Source: CAVQEK01 sp964596645
GTDB taxonomy: Bacteria; Bacteroidota; Bacteroidia; Cytophagales; Cyclobacteriaceae
Length of the DNA: 64,000 bases
NCBI GenBank assembly: GCA_964596645.1
Contig: CAZQVB010000002.1
Location: 62,001 to 126,000, forward strand
Direction: 5' to 3'
The notes beneath the pieces were generated by a model that ran no database searches, was not told the DNA's origin, and was given only the letters and a program-made list of their open reading frames with translations. Shown piece after piece: positions 18,575-28,055 of this stretch (within the stretch, counting starts at the first letter, position 1; every line of letters begins with the position of its first letter). The position numbers and the translations under genes are program-made.

Positions 18575-19335
18575 TAAAATGATTTAGCGATGTCAACAAA
18601 GTCGCGCGACTTCAGGGCAGCTCCGCCGATCAGTCCGCCATCTACATCGGCACCTGCAAATATCGCCTGAGCATTATCTGGCTTGCAGCTACCGCCGTAA
18701 AGTATGGAAATCTCTTCAGCCAATTCTTTGCCATACTTTCCGGCCAGGTGTTTTCTTATCTCGGCGTGCATTTCCTGGGCTTGCGCTTCCGTGGCGGTTT
18801 TGCCGGTGCCAATGGCCCAAATGGGTTCGTAGGCGATCACTATTTTCTTGAAGTCGTCAGCGCTGAGGTGAAACAGGCTCTCGGTGAGTTGCTGTGTCAC
18901 ATATGAAAAATGGTTTTCGTTTTCGCGTATTTCAAGGGGCTCGCCGCAGCAGAAAATAGGTGTGAGGCCGGCTTGAAGCACAGTGTCTGTTTTTTTGGCC
19001 AGAAAGGCATTGTCTTCGCCAAAATACTCGCGGCGCTCGCTGTGGCCAAGGATCACGTATTGGCACCCGACCGACTTGAGCATATCTACAGATATTTCAC
19101 CGGTATAAGCACCGGAAGTGTGGTCGTTGCAGTTTTGTGCTCCGAGGTAAATATTCTTAGCGTTTCCGATGAGTTTAGAGACGCTGTTCAGGTGAATAAA
19201 GGGAGGGCAGATGATGAGTTTTACATCGCCTTTCAGTTCGTCGCCCGCCATATTTACAATTTCGGAGGTCAGCGACTGACCATCTTCCAGCGTTTTGTTC
19301 ATTTTCCAGTTGCCGGCCACTATCTTATTTCTCAT
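18574..19335 (-). CDS. tpiA: Triosephosphate isomerase
   Basis: A 253-residue TIM-barrel enzyme interconverting dihydroxyacetone phosphate and glyceraldehyde-3-phosphate. Catalytic landmarks: AGNWKMNK (Asn9, Lys11), VILGHSERR (catalytic His), VIAYEPIWAIGTGKTA (catalytic Glu and the mobile loop) and LYGGSCKPDNA (phosphate binding), ending GLIGGAALK. Length is normal for the family. The downstream small secreted-protein gene starts inside its stop codon. Confidence 0.98.
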   Translation of the reverse strand: MRNKIVAGNWKMNKTLEDGQSLTSEIVNMAGDELKGDVKLIICPPFIHLNSVSKLIGNAKNIYLGAQNCNDHTSGAYTGEISVDMLKSVGCQYVILGHSERREYFGEDNAFLAKKTDTVLQAGLTPIFCCGEPLEIRENENHFSYVTQQLTESLFHLSADDFKKIVIAYEPIWAIGTGKTATEAQAQEMHAEIRKHLAGKYGKELAEEISILYGGSCKPDNAQAIFAGADVDGGLIGGAALKSRDFVDIAKSF

Positions 19336-19660
19336 AGTTCATCAAGTTTTAGTTTTAAAAGGGCAAAGGTATCGAAAATGAATTTTAACCCCAGGCATAG
19401 CACGGCAAATGTGGCATGGGTTGGGAAACAGTTTTTGGAGGAAATTACAGGCTTGATCCGCACCAGATTGGCCATAAAATCCCTCAAAAATGCATAAAAC
19501 GAACACGGACGTTGCTCCAGTCAGAGGTGTCATTAATTGCAAGCCTTTCAATAAAAGTTAAAATTTATGAAACAATGTATGAAAACAAGAAATTCCTTTT
19601 CGATATTAGCAACGGCCTTTGACTAGCAGGCCAATTTTAAACCTTTAACTTACTTATAAT
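19336..19660. other. Intergenic region between tpiA and susC
   Basis: A 325-bp divergent gap that must hold the tpiA promoter and the susC leader. I see no clear TAnnTTTG box placed for either gene, no riboswitch-like fold and no convincing small gene. A short GGCC...GGCC stem at about 19614-19632 in the susC leader is too weak to call. Confidence 0.4.
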
Positions 19661-22600
19661 ATGAAGAGGATTCTACGCTTGTGTAGCGGACTTGCTATGG
19701 CATTATGCATTTTGGGAATATCCAGTGCATATGCTCAGCGCACAGTTCGCGGAATGGTGACATCTGAAGAAGATGGTTCGGGCTTGCCCGGCGTCAATGT
19801 GGTGCTGGAAAATAGCTCTGTGGGTACGGTGACCGATGTAGAAGGCGAGTATGAAATTGAAGTGCCGCAAGAAGGTGGCACATTGGTGTTTTCATTTATC
19901 GGGCTCAATACAGAAAAGGTCGCAATCGGCAATCAGTCGACCATTAATCTGGCCATGTCGCCAGATTTGCAACAACTGCAGGAGGTGATCTTTGTAGCCT
20001 ATGGCGAAAGCGACAGAAAAAGCTTAACCAGTTCTGTAGGGCAAATCGATGCCAAAGTAATAGAGAACCAGCAGGTAGTGTCTATTGCCCAAACGCTTCA
20101 AGGCACTGTGCCAGGTGTCAACATCATCACTGGTAGTGGCCAGCCCGGAGTGAACCCGACCATAAGAATTAGGGGCATCACCTCGATCAACTCCAGTTCT
20201 GATCCTTTGATTGTATTAGATGGTGCGGTGTATACCGGTAACCTCAATACCATTGATCAAAATGAAATCGAGAGCATTTCTGTTTTGAAGGATGCTGCGG
20301 CTTCTGCATTGTATGGTGCCCGTGCAGCATCGGGTGTTATCCTTATAACTTCCAAAAAAGGTAAGGCTGGCGATACAAGAATCAACTTTAGGGCATCTGC
20401 GGGTATTTCTGAGCGCGCAGTGTCTGAGTATCCGCTCTTGGGTGCCGAGCAGCAAATGTTGCTCGAATGGGAAACGCTTTACAATTCTGCCAATCTTGCC
20501 GGCACGGCAAATCCGGGCCAATTTGCAACAGATAACCTGCTAAACAGAACTGGATACAATCCTTATGGCGGCCTCACGTCACCCATTGGGCCGGATGGCA
20601 ATGTGCTTCCTGGTCAAACCTTGAAATACGACACAGACTGGGAAAATGCTTTGCTGAGGCAGGGAACCCGGCAGGATTATTCGTTGAACATCGGTGGCGG
20701 ATCAAAAGACGTACAGTACTTTATCAGTGGTAGCTATCTGCAGCAAGATGGTATTGTGATTGAGTCAGACTTTGAACGCTTTTCTGGCCGTATTAATCTT
20801 GATGCCAATCTCAATTCATGGCTGAAGGCAGGGCTTCGTCAGTCTATATCAAGTTCTGTACAGAATTTCCCGGTGCAATCCGGCGCTTCTTTTTCAAATG
20901 GGGTGCAATACATCAGAACCATGTCGAATATTTATCCAATCTATCGACGTACGGTCGATGGTGATTTCCTATTGGATGATGCCGGAAACAAAATTTTTGA
21001 TGATGGTCAAGCCGATGAGGTGCCCGTTCAGCCAATCAATGCGATCAGGCCGGTATTGCAACCCTCCAATGCCGTGGCACAAACCACGCTGGACAGGGAT
21101 GTGAGCAATCGATTTTTTAATACATCAAACCTATTCTTAGAAGCATCCTTTTTGGATTATTTCAGCTTTAAGACAAGTTTTACGTTGAATAAATACATCT
21201 TCGACAATCAAACTTATACCAACCCTGAGATTGGTTCCGCTCGCAATGTGAATGGCCGGTTGGGCAGGGATAGGGATATCACCACGGAATGGACGTTGAC
21301 CAATAGTTTAAACTTCGATTACAACTTTGACCAGCGGCATAGTTTAAATGTGCTCTTATTGCAGGAAGCATATGACTATAACATCAATACCATCAGTGTG
21401 AGCAAAACAGGTCTTCCATTTGGAGGTCTTTATCAGCTCAACTCTGCCGCTTCTCTTGAGGCCATCGATGGTCTGCGTAATGAGGAGCGCATAGCAGGGC
21501 TTATGGCGCGGGTGGAATACAACTTCCTGAACCGTTACTTTTTACAAGGTTCTGTGCGACGTGACATTTCTTCACGGTTCACTCCGGAGTCGAGAGAGGG
21601 TGTGTTTTACTCGGTGTCAGGATCATGGGCATTGACCGATGAAGTGTTTATGGAGCCCTTCGCCAATGTGGTGAACTTCCTCAAGTTGCGCGCTTCTTAT
21701 GGTGAACTGGGCAATTCCTTTATACAGGATAATTTTGATAATCAGGTTTATTTTCCTGGAGAGAACGTATTTGAAACAGGCTGGGATCAATTGGCTACCC
21801 CTGGTGTATATATAGGTCCATTGCGCAATAGCCAAATAACCTGGGAAACTTCCGTTGTATCCAACGTCGGACTTGATTTTGGTTTTGCCAAAAATGCCGT
21901 AACGGGTAGCATAGATGCCTATATCAAAGATACCAAGGGCCTCATCTTTGCCCGTCCGTTGGCCAATTCTCTGGGTGTACGCGAAAACCAAATACTTGAA
22001 AACGTAGGCGACATGCGCAACAAGGGCTTGGAAGTGCAACTGAACTGGAACATCATCGATAAGCCTGATTTCCTGTGGAGCATAGGCGGTAATATAGCCT
22101 TTGAGAACAATGAAATTACCGATCTGCCGCAGGATGAATTTGTGACAGGAAGCTTCAAATATTCAGAGGGTGTTTCTGCATATGAATTTTTTATTGAAGA
22201 ATGGGCAGGGGTAAGCACCGTTACCGGAGCACCGATGTGGTACAGAGATATTCTCGATGGTGAAGGTGAGGTTGTAGATAGAGACACCACCTTGGTGTAT
22301 GGTCAGGCTTCTGCTGCTCGAGATTATTTTGGCACGGCTTTACCATGGGCACGGGGCGGTTTGAACACCAATCTGCAGTTCAAAGGCTTTGATTTGAGCG
22401 TCCTTTTCTATTTCAGCCTCGGTGGACAAATATTGNNNNNNNNNNGGCTTGATGGAAGGCGGATTAAGACCGGGCAATCAGAAGCACACCGATATTTTGG
22501 ATCGCTGGCAAAATCCAGGGGATGTTACTGACGTTCCGAGATTGGATAATAGCAATCAGGGCGGATCCAGGTCAACGCGCTTCTTGTTTGATGCTACCTA

Positions 22601-22820
22601 CGGTCGACTGCGCAATGTGACCCTTGGATATACGCTGCCCAAAGCAGTGCTTGATCGTACCGGCTTCATCAACAGACTAAGGGTATACCTGCAGGGAGAT
22701 AACCTGCTCACATTCTTTGGCAGGGAAGGACTGGATCCGGAACAGAACATCAATGGAATCACAAACGATCGGTCTTCTGTGTTCAAGACTTTCTCAGCCG
22801 GTTTAGAAATAACACTTTAA
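19661..22820 (+). CDS. SusC/RagA-family TonB-linked outer-membrane transporter (interrupted by an assembly gap)
   Basis: A roughly 1050-residue SusC protein. Order: signal peptide ending SSAYAQ, carboxypeptidase-D-like domain (VRGMVTSEEDGSGLPGVNV, residues about 28-105), TonB-box-like EVIFVAYG, plug domain with ALYGARAASGVILITSKKG, then the beta-barrel and a C-terminal strand SAGLEITL. Ten Ns at 22436-22445 shift the frame by one; downstream sequence (GLMEGG, DILDRWQNPGDVTDVPR, LRVYLQGDNLLTF) is clear SusC C-terminus, so the gene is intact if the true gap length is a multiple of three. It imports an unidentified substrate, with the SusD gene 4 bp downstream as lid. Confidence 0.95.
22436..22445. 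other. Assembly gap (10 N) inside susC
   Basis: Exactly ten Ns. The coding frame before and after differs by one, so the placeholder length is wrong by one base modulo three. Confidence 0.99.
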
Positions 22821-22824
22821 GAAA

Positions 22825-24339
22825 ATGAATATGAAAAACATGAAATATATAATGGCTCTGGCCGTAATGCTCGCTTTTTCGGCTTGTGAAGACTTCGTAG
22901 ATGAGCCACGACCTGAAGCGGAAGTTGGTGTACAGGATGTGTTTGGTAGTACTGAAGGAATAGAAGCATTCTTTACCGGCACCTACAGGGCCATCCGGGG
23001 GTTTAGTGACGACATCAACGGCGTTACGAATTTTAGCAATGATGATTCGGAAGGATACGGCTCTATTCTTAATACTATTACGGTAAAAGGCAACGACTTT
23101 GTGCAACCTGCTTTTCAGTGGATGGCATTTGAATATCGATACCTGGCCCGGCAAAATCCCTCCGCACGAAAGGTAAACTTGATATGGAACATGGCCTATG
23201 AGTTGATCAATAGCATGAATGTTATGATCAAACAAGTGGAAAACTCTTCACTGAGCGATGTCGAAAAAATGCAGTTCATCGCTGAGGCACGTGCCATACG
23301 AGGATTCATGTATTTTACTGCCGTTAAGGAATACGCGCTGCCTTACGCAGCCGGCACTGGCAATGTGGGCATACCCATTTATCTTGAGCCTGCCGGGGCG
23401 GAGTCTACAGGAAATCCCAGGCGTTCGGTCGGTGATGTATACCAGGTAATTAGAGAGGATCTGGAATATGCTTCTGAGAATTTGTCCATTGACCGTGAAT
23501 TCAAGTGGTCAATCAACAAAATAGTAGCAGATGGGCTACTTGCACGGGTGTATCTGCATATGGAGTTGTATCCTGAAGCGGCAGCTGCTGCCAACAGGGC
23601 AAAAACAGCATTTATTGCCGAAAATAGCCCCCTAAGCCCATCTACGTATTCAGATGGTTTCGACGAGCTCAGTTCACCGGAATGGATGTGGGGATTACCT
23701 TTTTCTGAAGATCAAACATTGTTTTTTGGAAGCTTTGCATCATTCTGGGACGGTGACCGCTATACACCGACCATTAAGGCCAATGCCACATTTGTGGATA
23801 ACTTCACTGAAACAGATGTGCGCAACCTCTTTACTGTGGCTACCGACGCACCTCCCGGTTTGAATTTGTACAACGTAGCCAAATTTGATGCAAATAATGA
23901 CTTCGGCGAAGATGTAGTGCTGATGCGATTGGCTGAGATGTATGTGATAGAAGCAGAAGCCCTGGCTCGAGCCGGCCAGGAAGGTCAGGCGGCTACAGTA
24001 TTGTATGAGTTGCAGAAGAATAGAGATGCTGATCTCGCCGCACCATCAGGCAATACTGGTCAGGCACTCATCGATGAAATCATGCTGGAGCGCCGCAAGG
24101 AGCTTTACGCAGAAGGTCTTACAGATTTTGCCGATAAGAGAAGGCTGGAGCAGGCATGGGCCAGGGATGAAAATCATCCTGCCTCATTCCGGTTTACTTT
24201 CAAATCCAATGATTATCGTCTCTTCTTTCCTATACCTCTAGAGGAGATCGATGCCAATAATAAAATCAATCAGGAAGATCAGAACCCCACAACAGATGGT
24301 GGTGCATGGCCCCCGGTCAGGGATGAGGATGAAGGTTAA
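22825..24339 (+). CDS. SusD/RagB-family outer-membrane lipoprotein
   Basis: A 504-residue surface lipoprotein that acts as the lid and ligand-binding partner of SusC. The signal peptide ends in the lipobox LAFSAC (Cys at about residue 21). The mature part shows the SusD pattern of TPR-like helices: AEARAIRGFMYFTAVKEYALPY, RRSVGDVYQVIREDLEYA, ADGLLARVYLHM, then LMRLAEMYVIEAEALAR and LIDEIMLERRKELYAEG, ending with YRLFFPIP. It starts 4 bp after susC and is followed by a terminator. There are no adjacent polysaccharide-degrading enzymes, so the imported substrate may be a peptide or glycan; I cannot tell which. Confidence 0.96.
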   Translation: MNMKNMKYIMALAVMLAFSACEDFVDEPRPEAEVGVQDVFGSTEGIEAFFTGTYRAIRGFSDDINGVTNFSNDDSEGYGSILNTITVKGNDFVQPAFQWMAFEYRYLARQNPSARKVNLIWNMAYELINSMNVMIKQVENSSLSDVEKMQFIAEARAIRGFMYFTAVKEYALPYAAGTGNVGIPIYLEPAGAESTGNPRRSVGDVYQVIREDLEYASENLSIDREFKWSINKIVADGLLARVYLHMELYPEAAAAANRAKTAFIAENSPLSPSTYSDGFDELSSPEWMWGLPFSEDQTLFFGSFASFWDGDRYTPTIKANATFVDNFTETDVRNLFTVATDAPPGLNLYNVAKFDANNDFGEDVVLMRLAEMYVIEAEALARAGQEGQAATVLYELQKNRDADLAAPSGNTGQALIDEIMLERRKELYAEGLTDFADKRRLEQAWARDENHPASFRFTFKSNDYRLFFPIPLEEIDANNKINQEDQNPTTDGGAWPPVRDEDEG

Positions 24340-24356
24340 TACATGCTAATACTTGC

Positions 24357-24392
24357 AAAAAAAAAGGCGATCTACGGGTCGCCTTTTTTTTT
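24357..24392 (+). terminator. Terminator after susD
   Basis: GGCGA (24366-24370) pairs with TCGCC (24379-24383) across an 8-nt loop; the stem is extended by nine A residues before it and nine T residues after it. It can work in both directions, mainly closing the susCD operon. Confidence 0.85.
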
Positions 24393-24493
24393 GAGTATAG
24401 GACCCTCTCCATGGAATTATTTTCGCATGGATTGCATTGTATAAGTGAGGTTGCCCCCACAATGCTGCGGGGGCCTTACTATACTTTGCTTTT

Positions 24494-25030
24494 ATGAATT
24501 GTTACTCAAACGAAAGGTGGAAGGAGATTAACTTCGAAACCAACCTCAGCCACGAGAAATACGAAATATCTACCCTCGGACGTGTGAAAAGCTACGCCAT
24601 AGACCACAATGAAGGCCGTATTTTGAAGGGTGGTACCGTCAATGGCTATAAGTGCATCAGTGTGAAGTTTGGTGAGGACATCACCAGGCAGTATTACATA
24701 CACCGATTGGTAGCCGAAACGTTCATTCCCAAATGCCACGGTAAGCAGCATTATGTCATTCACATCAACTACGATAAATCCAATAATTCCATATACAATC
24801 TGTGCTGGGCTTCTGAAGAGGAGCTGGTGGAGCACAACAATAAAAACCCGGAAGTGCTGCGTCGGCGCACAACCGGCTATAAGCTTTCTGAAACGGATGT
24901 GCGGGTGATCAAAAGATTATTGAAAACAAACAAAACGCGCCTGAGCATGATCGCCAAGCGGTTTGGCATCACCCATACCCAGCTCAACCGCATTCGCTCG
25001 GGCGAAAACTGGGGGCATGTAAAGGAGTAG
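24494..25030 (+). CDS. Free-standing NUMOD4/HNH homing-type endonuclease with C-terminal helix-turn-helix
   Basis: A 178-residue protein with three parts. A NUMOD4 DNA-binding motif (ERWKEI...YEISTLGRVKSY, residues 7-34). An HNH core (His70 in IHRLVAETF, then HINYDKSNN at 90-98 and NLCW at 102-105). A C-terminal region (LSETDVRVIKRLL...IAKRFGITHTQLNRIRSG, about 131-170) that reads as a helix-turn-helix. Such proteins occur inside introns or phages, or alone as selfish genes; here it is alone, outside any visible intron, after the susCD terminator and convergent with tdh 2 bp away. Whether it still cuts DNA is unknown. Confidence 0.8.
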   Translation: MNCYSNERWKEINFETNLSHEKYEISTLGRVKSYAIDHNEGRILKGGTVNGYKCISVKFGEDITRQYYIHRLVAETFIPKCHGKQHYVIHINYDKSNNSIYNLCWASEEELVEHNNKNPEVLRRRTTGYKLSETDVRVIKRLLKTNKTRLSMIAKRFGITHTQLNRIRSGENWGHVKE

Positions 25031-25032
25031 GT

Positions 25033-25962
25033 CTAGCGCTTGAGGTGATCGATCATGTCGCGCGTCATACTGGCCAGGTCATATTCTGGTCGCCATCCCC
25101 AATCCTGTCGCGCATAGCTGTCTTCTATACTGGCCGGCCAGGAATTGGCAATTTGTTGGCGGAAATCTGGCTCGTATTGTATTTGCATGGCTACGTGCTT
25201 CTTTATTTCGTTGGCCAGCTCTGCAGGCGTAGTGCTAAACCCGGCCAGATTGTAACTCGATTTCACCCGCAGCGTGCTCCGCTCGGCTTGCATCAGGGCT
25301 ATGGTGGCACGGATGGCATCGGGCATGTACATCATAGGCAGCCTTGTGTTTTCATCCAAAAAGCATTGATAGCTGCCTTTACCAAGTACCTCGTGAAAAA
25401 TTTCTACGGCATAATCGGTGGTGCCACCGCCGGGGGGCGAACTATAGCTGATGAGGCCCGGATAGCGGATGCTGCGCACGTCTACTCCAAATTTTTCGTA
25501 ATAATAAGCGCACCATCGCTCGCCGGCCAGTTTGCTGATGCCGTACACGGTGGTGGGGTTCATGGTGGTAAACTGTGGGGCATTCTCCTTGGGTGAGTCT
25601 GGCCCGAACACGCCAATGGAGCTTGGCCAGTAAATTTTTTCCACAAGCCTTTCCTTGCCGATCTCCAGCACGTTCATAAGGCTATCCATGTTCACCGTCC
25701 AGGCGAGGCGCGGGTCTTTTTCCGATTTGGCCGAAAGCATAGCGGCCAGGTGATAGATCTGCGTGATGTCTTCACGCACCACCAGTTGGCGCAGCTCGTC
25801 TTTGTTCAGCACGTTCAACTGAAAAAACCTGCTGGAATGTCCGGCGGCAGGCTGGTTGATATCACTTACAAAGACATTGTCAAATCCATACTCGGCCTGT
25901 AGTTGTGGTACCAACTCGGTGCCGAGCTGGCCAAGGCCTCCAATTACCAATATGCGCTCCAT
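25033..25962 (-). CDS. tdh: NAD-dependent L-threonine dehydrogenase (epimerase-like SDR type)
   Basis: A 309-residue extended-SDR enzyme oxidising L-threonine to 2-amino-3-ketobutyrate. Rossmann GGLGQLG is at residues 8-14, followed by DINQP (NAD-binding Asp), HLAAMLSAKSEKDP, catalytic Ser114/Ser115 (WPSSIGVFGP) and Tyr140/Lys144 (TVYGISKLAGERW). YPGLIS and PGGGTTDYAVEIF are characteristic of the threonine dehydrogenase branch rather than UDP-galactose epimerases. The start is the ATG giving MERILVIGG; the upstream extension lacks similarity. It is divergent from kbl, the next pathway step, which supports the assignment. Confidence 0.93.
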   Translation of the reverse strand: MERILVIGGLGQLGTELVPQLQAEYGFDNVFVSDINQPAAGHSSRFFQLNVLNKDELRQLVVREDITQIYHLAAMLSAKSEKDPRLAWTVNMDSLMNVLEIGKERLVEKIYWPSSIGVFGPDSPKENAPQFTTMNPTTVYGISKLAGERWCAYYYEKFGVDVRSIRYPGLISYSSPPGGGTTDYAVEIFHEVLGKGSYQCFLDENTRLPMMYMPDAIRATIALMQAERSTLRVKSSYNLAGFSTTPAELANEIKKHVAMQIQYEPDFRQQIANSWPASIEDSYARQDWGWRPEYDLASMTRDMIDHLKR

Positions 25963-26210
25963 GCTTATATATTTCTTTAATGCACAACCAACCTTTGTCC
26001 AACCGTCCTGTTCTCTTTCTACATCAATATTGCACCAACATGTGCCCTGCACGAGACTACCGGCCCATGGCAATTGATTAATATTGTAGTGGAAAGAGCA
26101 AAGGGTGGGCGAATTTAATGCTTTGCCTATTGACTGCAAAGCATGCTAAAGCGCACACGTCTGTGCAGGCAGTTGATAATTGTTTGAGATCATTTAATCT
26201 ATAAAGCAAA

Positions 26211-27398
26211 ATGTTTGATACACTGAAAGAAGAGCTACAGCAAACACTCAAGGAGATAAAGGAGGCTGGCCTCTACAAAAATGAGCGAGTGATCACCACG
26301 CCTCAGGGTGCCGTGATATGTACGGCCGACGGCCGGGAAGTAATCAATTTTTGTGCAAACAACTACCTTGGACTGTCCTCGCATCCCCGGGTGATCGAGG
26401 CGGCCAAGCGTGCCATCGATACGCATGGCTATGGCATGTCTTCGGTACGCTTTATCTGCGGCACACAGGATATACACAAAGAACTGGAGCAGAAAATCTC
26501 TGAGTTTCTGGGCACTGAAGACACCATACTGTATGCGGCAGCATTCGATGCCAACGGGGGCGTATTTGAGCCACTGCTCGATGCCGAAAGCGCCATCATC
26601 TCCGACGAACTCAACCATGCATCCATTATCGATGGCGTACGGCTTTGCCGGGCGCAGCGCTTCCGATACAAAAACAATGATATGGAAGACCTGGAAGCCA
26701 AACTGAAGGAGGCAAGCAAGGCCAGGCATAGAATCATAGTGACGGACGGCGTATTTTCCATGGATGGCACCATAGCACAATTGGACAAAATTTGCGCATT
26801 GGCCAGGAAATATAAAGCGTTGGTGATGTCTGACGAGTGTCACGCCACAGGCTTTGTGGGCAGGACAGGCCGCGGCGTACCGGAGTACCGCGGAGTAGTG
26901 GGCGAAGTGGACATCATCACCGGTACATTGGGTAAAGCCCTGGGCGGCGCCTCCGGTGGTTTCACCTCAGGCCGGAAGGAAATCATAGACCTGCTGCGCC
27001 AGCGCTCGCGTCCGTACTTGTTTTCCAATACCCTCGCGCCCTCCATCGCAGGGGCCTCCATTGAGGTTTTTAATTTGCTTTCTGAAACCACCGCCTTGCG
27101 CGACAAGCTGGAGGAGAACACGCAGTACTTCCGCCGCCGCATCACGGAGGCCGGCTTTGACATCAAAGAGGGCGAGCACCCCATCGTGCCCATTATGCTC
27201 TATGAGGCGAGGCTTGCCCAGCAGTTTGCAGAGCAGCTGCTGGATAAGGGCATATATGTGATCGGGTTTTACTTCCCGGTAGTACCCGACGGCAAGGCTC
27301 GCATACGCACACAAATATCGGCAGTACACGAGCGGGAGCATCTTGATAAAGCCGTTAATGCCTTTACTGAAGTAGGGAAATCATTGGGCGTAGTGTAG
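26211..27398 (+). CDS. kbl: Glycine C-acetyltransferase (2-amino-3-ketobutyrate CoA ligase)
   Basis: A 395-residue PLP enzyme of the alpha-oxoamine synthase family, cleaving 2-amino-3-ketobutyrate with CoA to glycine and acetyl-CoA. Features: NFCANNYLGLSSHP, SVRFICGTQDIHKELE, the PLP-stacking and Asp segments TDGVFSMDG and VMSDECHATGFVG, and the Schiff-base Lys242 in GTLGKALGGASGG, ending PDGKARIRTQISA. With the divergent tdh gene it forms the threonine-to-glycine pathway; the 248-bp spacer between them likely holds both promoters. Confidence 0.96.
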   Translation: MFDTLKEELQQTLKEIKEAGLYKNERVITTPQGAVICTADGREVINFCANNYLGLSSHPRVIEAAKRAIDTHGYGMSSVRFICGTQDIHKELEQKISEFLGTEDTILYAAAFDANGGVFEPLLDAESAIISDELNHASIIDGVRLCRAQRFRYKNNDMEDLEAKLKEASKARHRIIVTDGVFSMDGTIAQLDKICALARKYKALVMSDECHATGFVGRTGRGVPEYRGVVGEVDIITGTLGKALGGASGGFTSGRKEIIDLLRQRSRPYLFSNTLAPSIAGASIEVFNLLSETTALRDKLEENTQYFRRRITEAGFDIKEGEHPIVPIMLYEARLAQQFAEQLLDKGIYVIGFYFPVVPDGKARIRTQISAVHEREHLDKAVNAFTEVGKSLGVV

Positions 27399-27421
27399 GC
27401 CTGTAATCATCCACCCAGTCT

Positions 27422-27964
27422 ATGAAATCAATTATTGTATGCGTTTTTTTTGGCCTGTTGCCGCTGCCTGTGCTGAGCCAGCTTATGGTTGGGGTGAAGG
27501 CAGGAACCGTACTCAGCACCACCAACAAAGACGGACATCTCAACCTGAAAGGCGGTCGCGTAGGATATGTGGCGGGCATGCAGGCGAGAAAATACGTAGG
27601 TGAATTGGGTTGGTGGCTACAGGCAGAGGCCGTATATGCGGCCGAAGGCGACAATGAGGAGGTACTGCGTTTTGCCAAGATACCGCTGGTAGCAGGTTTC
27701 GATGCTGGTGCTGATGTCAACATTCACGTGGCCTATACGACTGCATTTTTGGTTGGAGGTACTGATGATGTCATGGATTATTACGAACGTGTGTCTCATG
27801 TACTTTCACTGGGTATGGAAGCGTATGCAGGCGAACGATGGGTAATAGGCGGTCGGCTAAACTATACCGTGAGCAATCTGGTGGAGGTACCGCTGGAGGC
27901 GAAATTTTTCAATGTCCATCCACTTACTTTCGAGCTCTATGCAGCCTTTTGGCTACTTCGATGA
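27422..27964 (+). CDS. Small outer-membrane beta-barrel protein, function unknown
   Basis: A 180-residue protein with a signal peptide (MKSIIVCVFFGLLPLPVLSQ) and alternating beta-strand patterns such as LMVGVKAGTVL, VGYVAGMQARKYV, WWLQAEAVYAAEG, RFAKIPLVAGFDAG and WVIGGRLNYTVSNL, ending in a terminal strand LTFELYAAFWLLR. This is the look of PorT/OmpW-like 8-stranded barrels in Bacteroidota. It starts 23 bp after kbl and may be co-transcribed, but no functional link is evident. Confidence 0.7.
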   Translation: MKSIIVCVFFGLLPLPVLSQLMVGVKAGTVLSTTNKDGHLNLKGGRVGYVAGMQARKYVGELGWWLQAEAVYAAEGDNEEVLRFAKIPLVAGFDAGADVNIHVAYTTAFLVGGTDDVMDYYERVSHVLSLGMEAYAGERWVIGGRLNYTVSNLVEVPLEAKFFNVHPLTFELYAAFWLLR

Positions 27965-28055
27965 GGCCGGTTGCTGCACTTGCTTATATGCCCAGAATAC
28001 CTGTTTTGTTGGTGGGTGAATCAGACTTTGGTTGAGCCCTAGTCCATTCCTCGCC

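Noticed and set aside
19661..22820. True frameshift in susC
   Set aside because: The shift falls exactly at a run of ten Ns, and both sides are clean family sequence.
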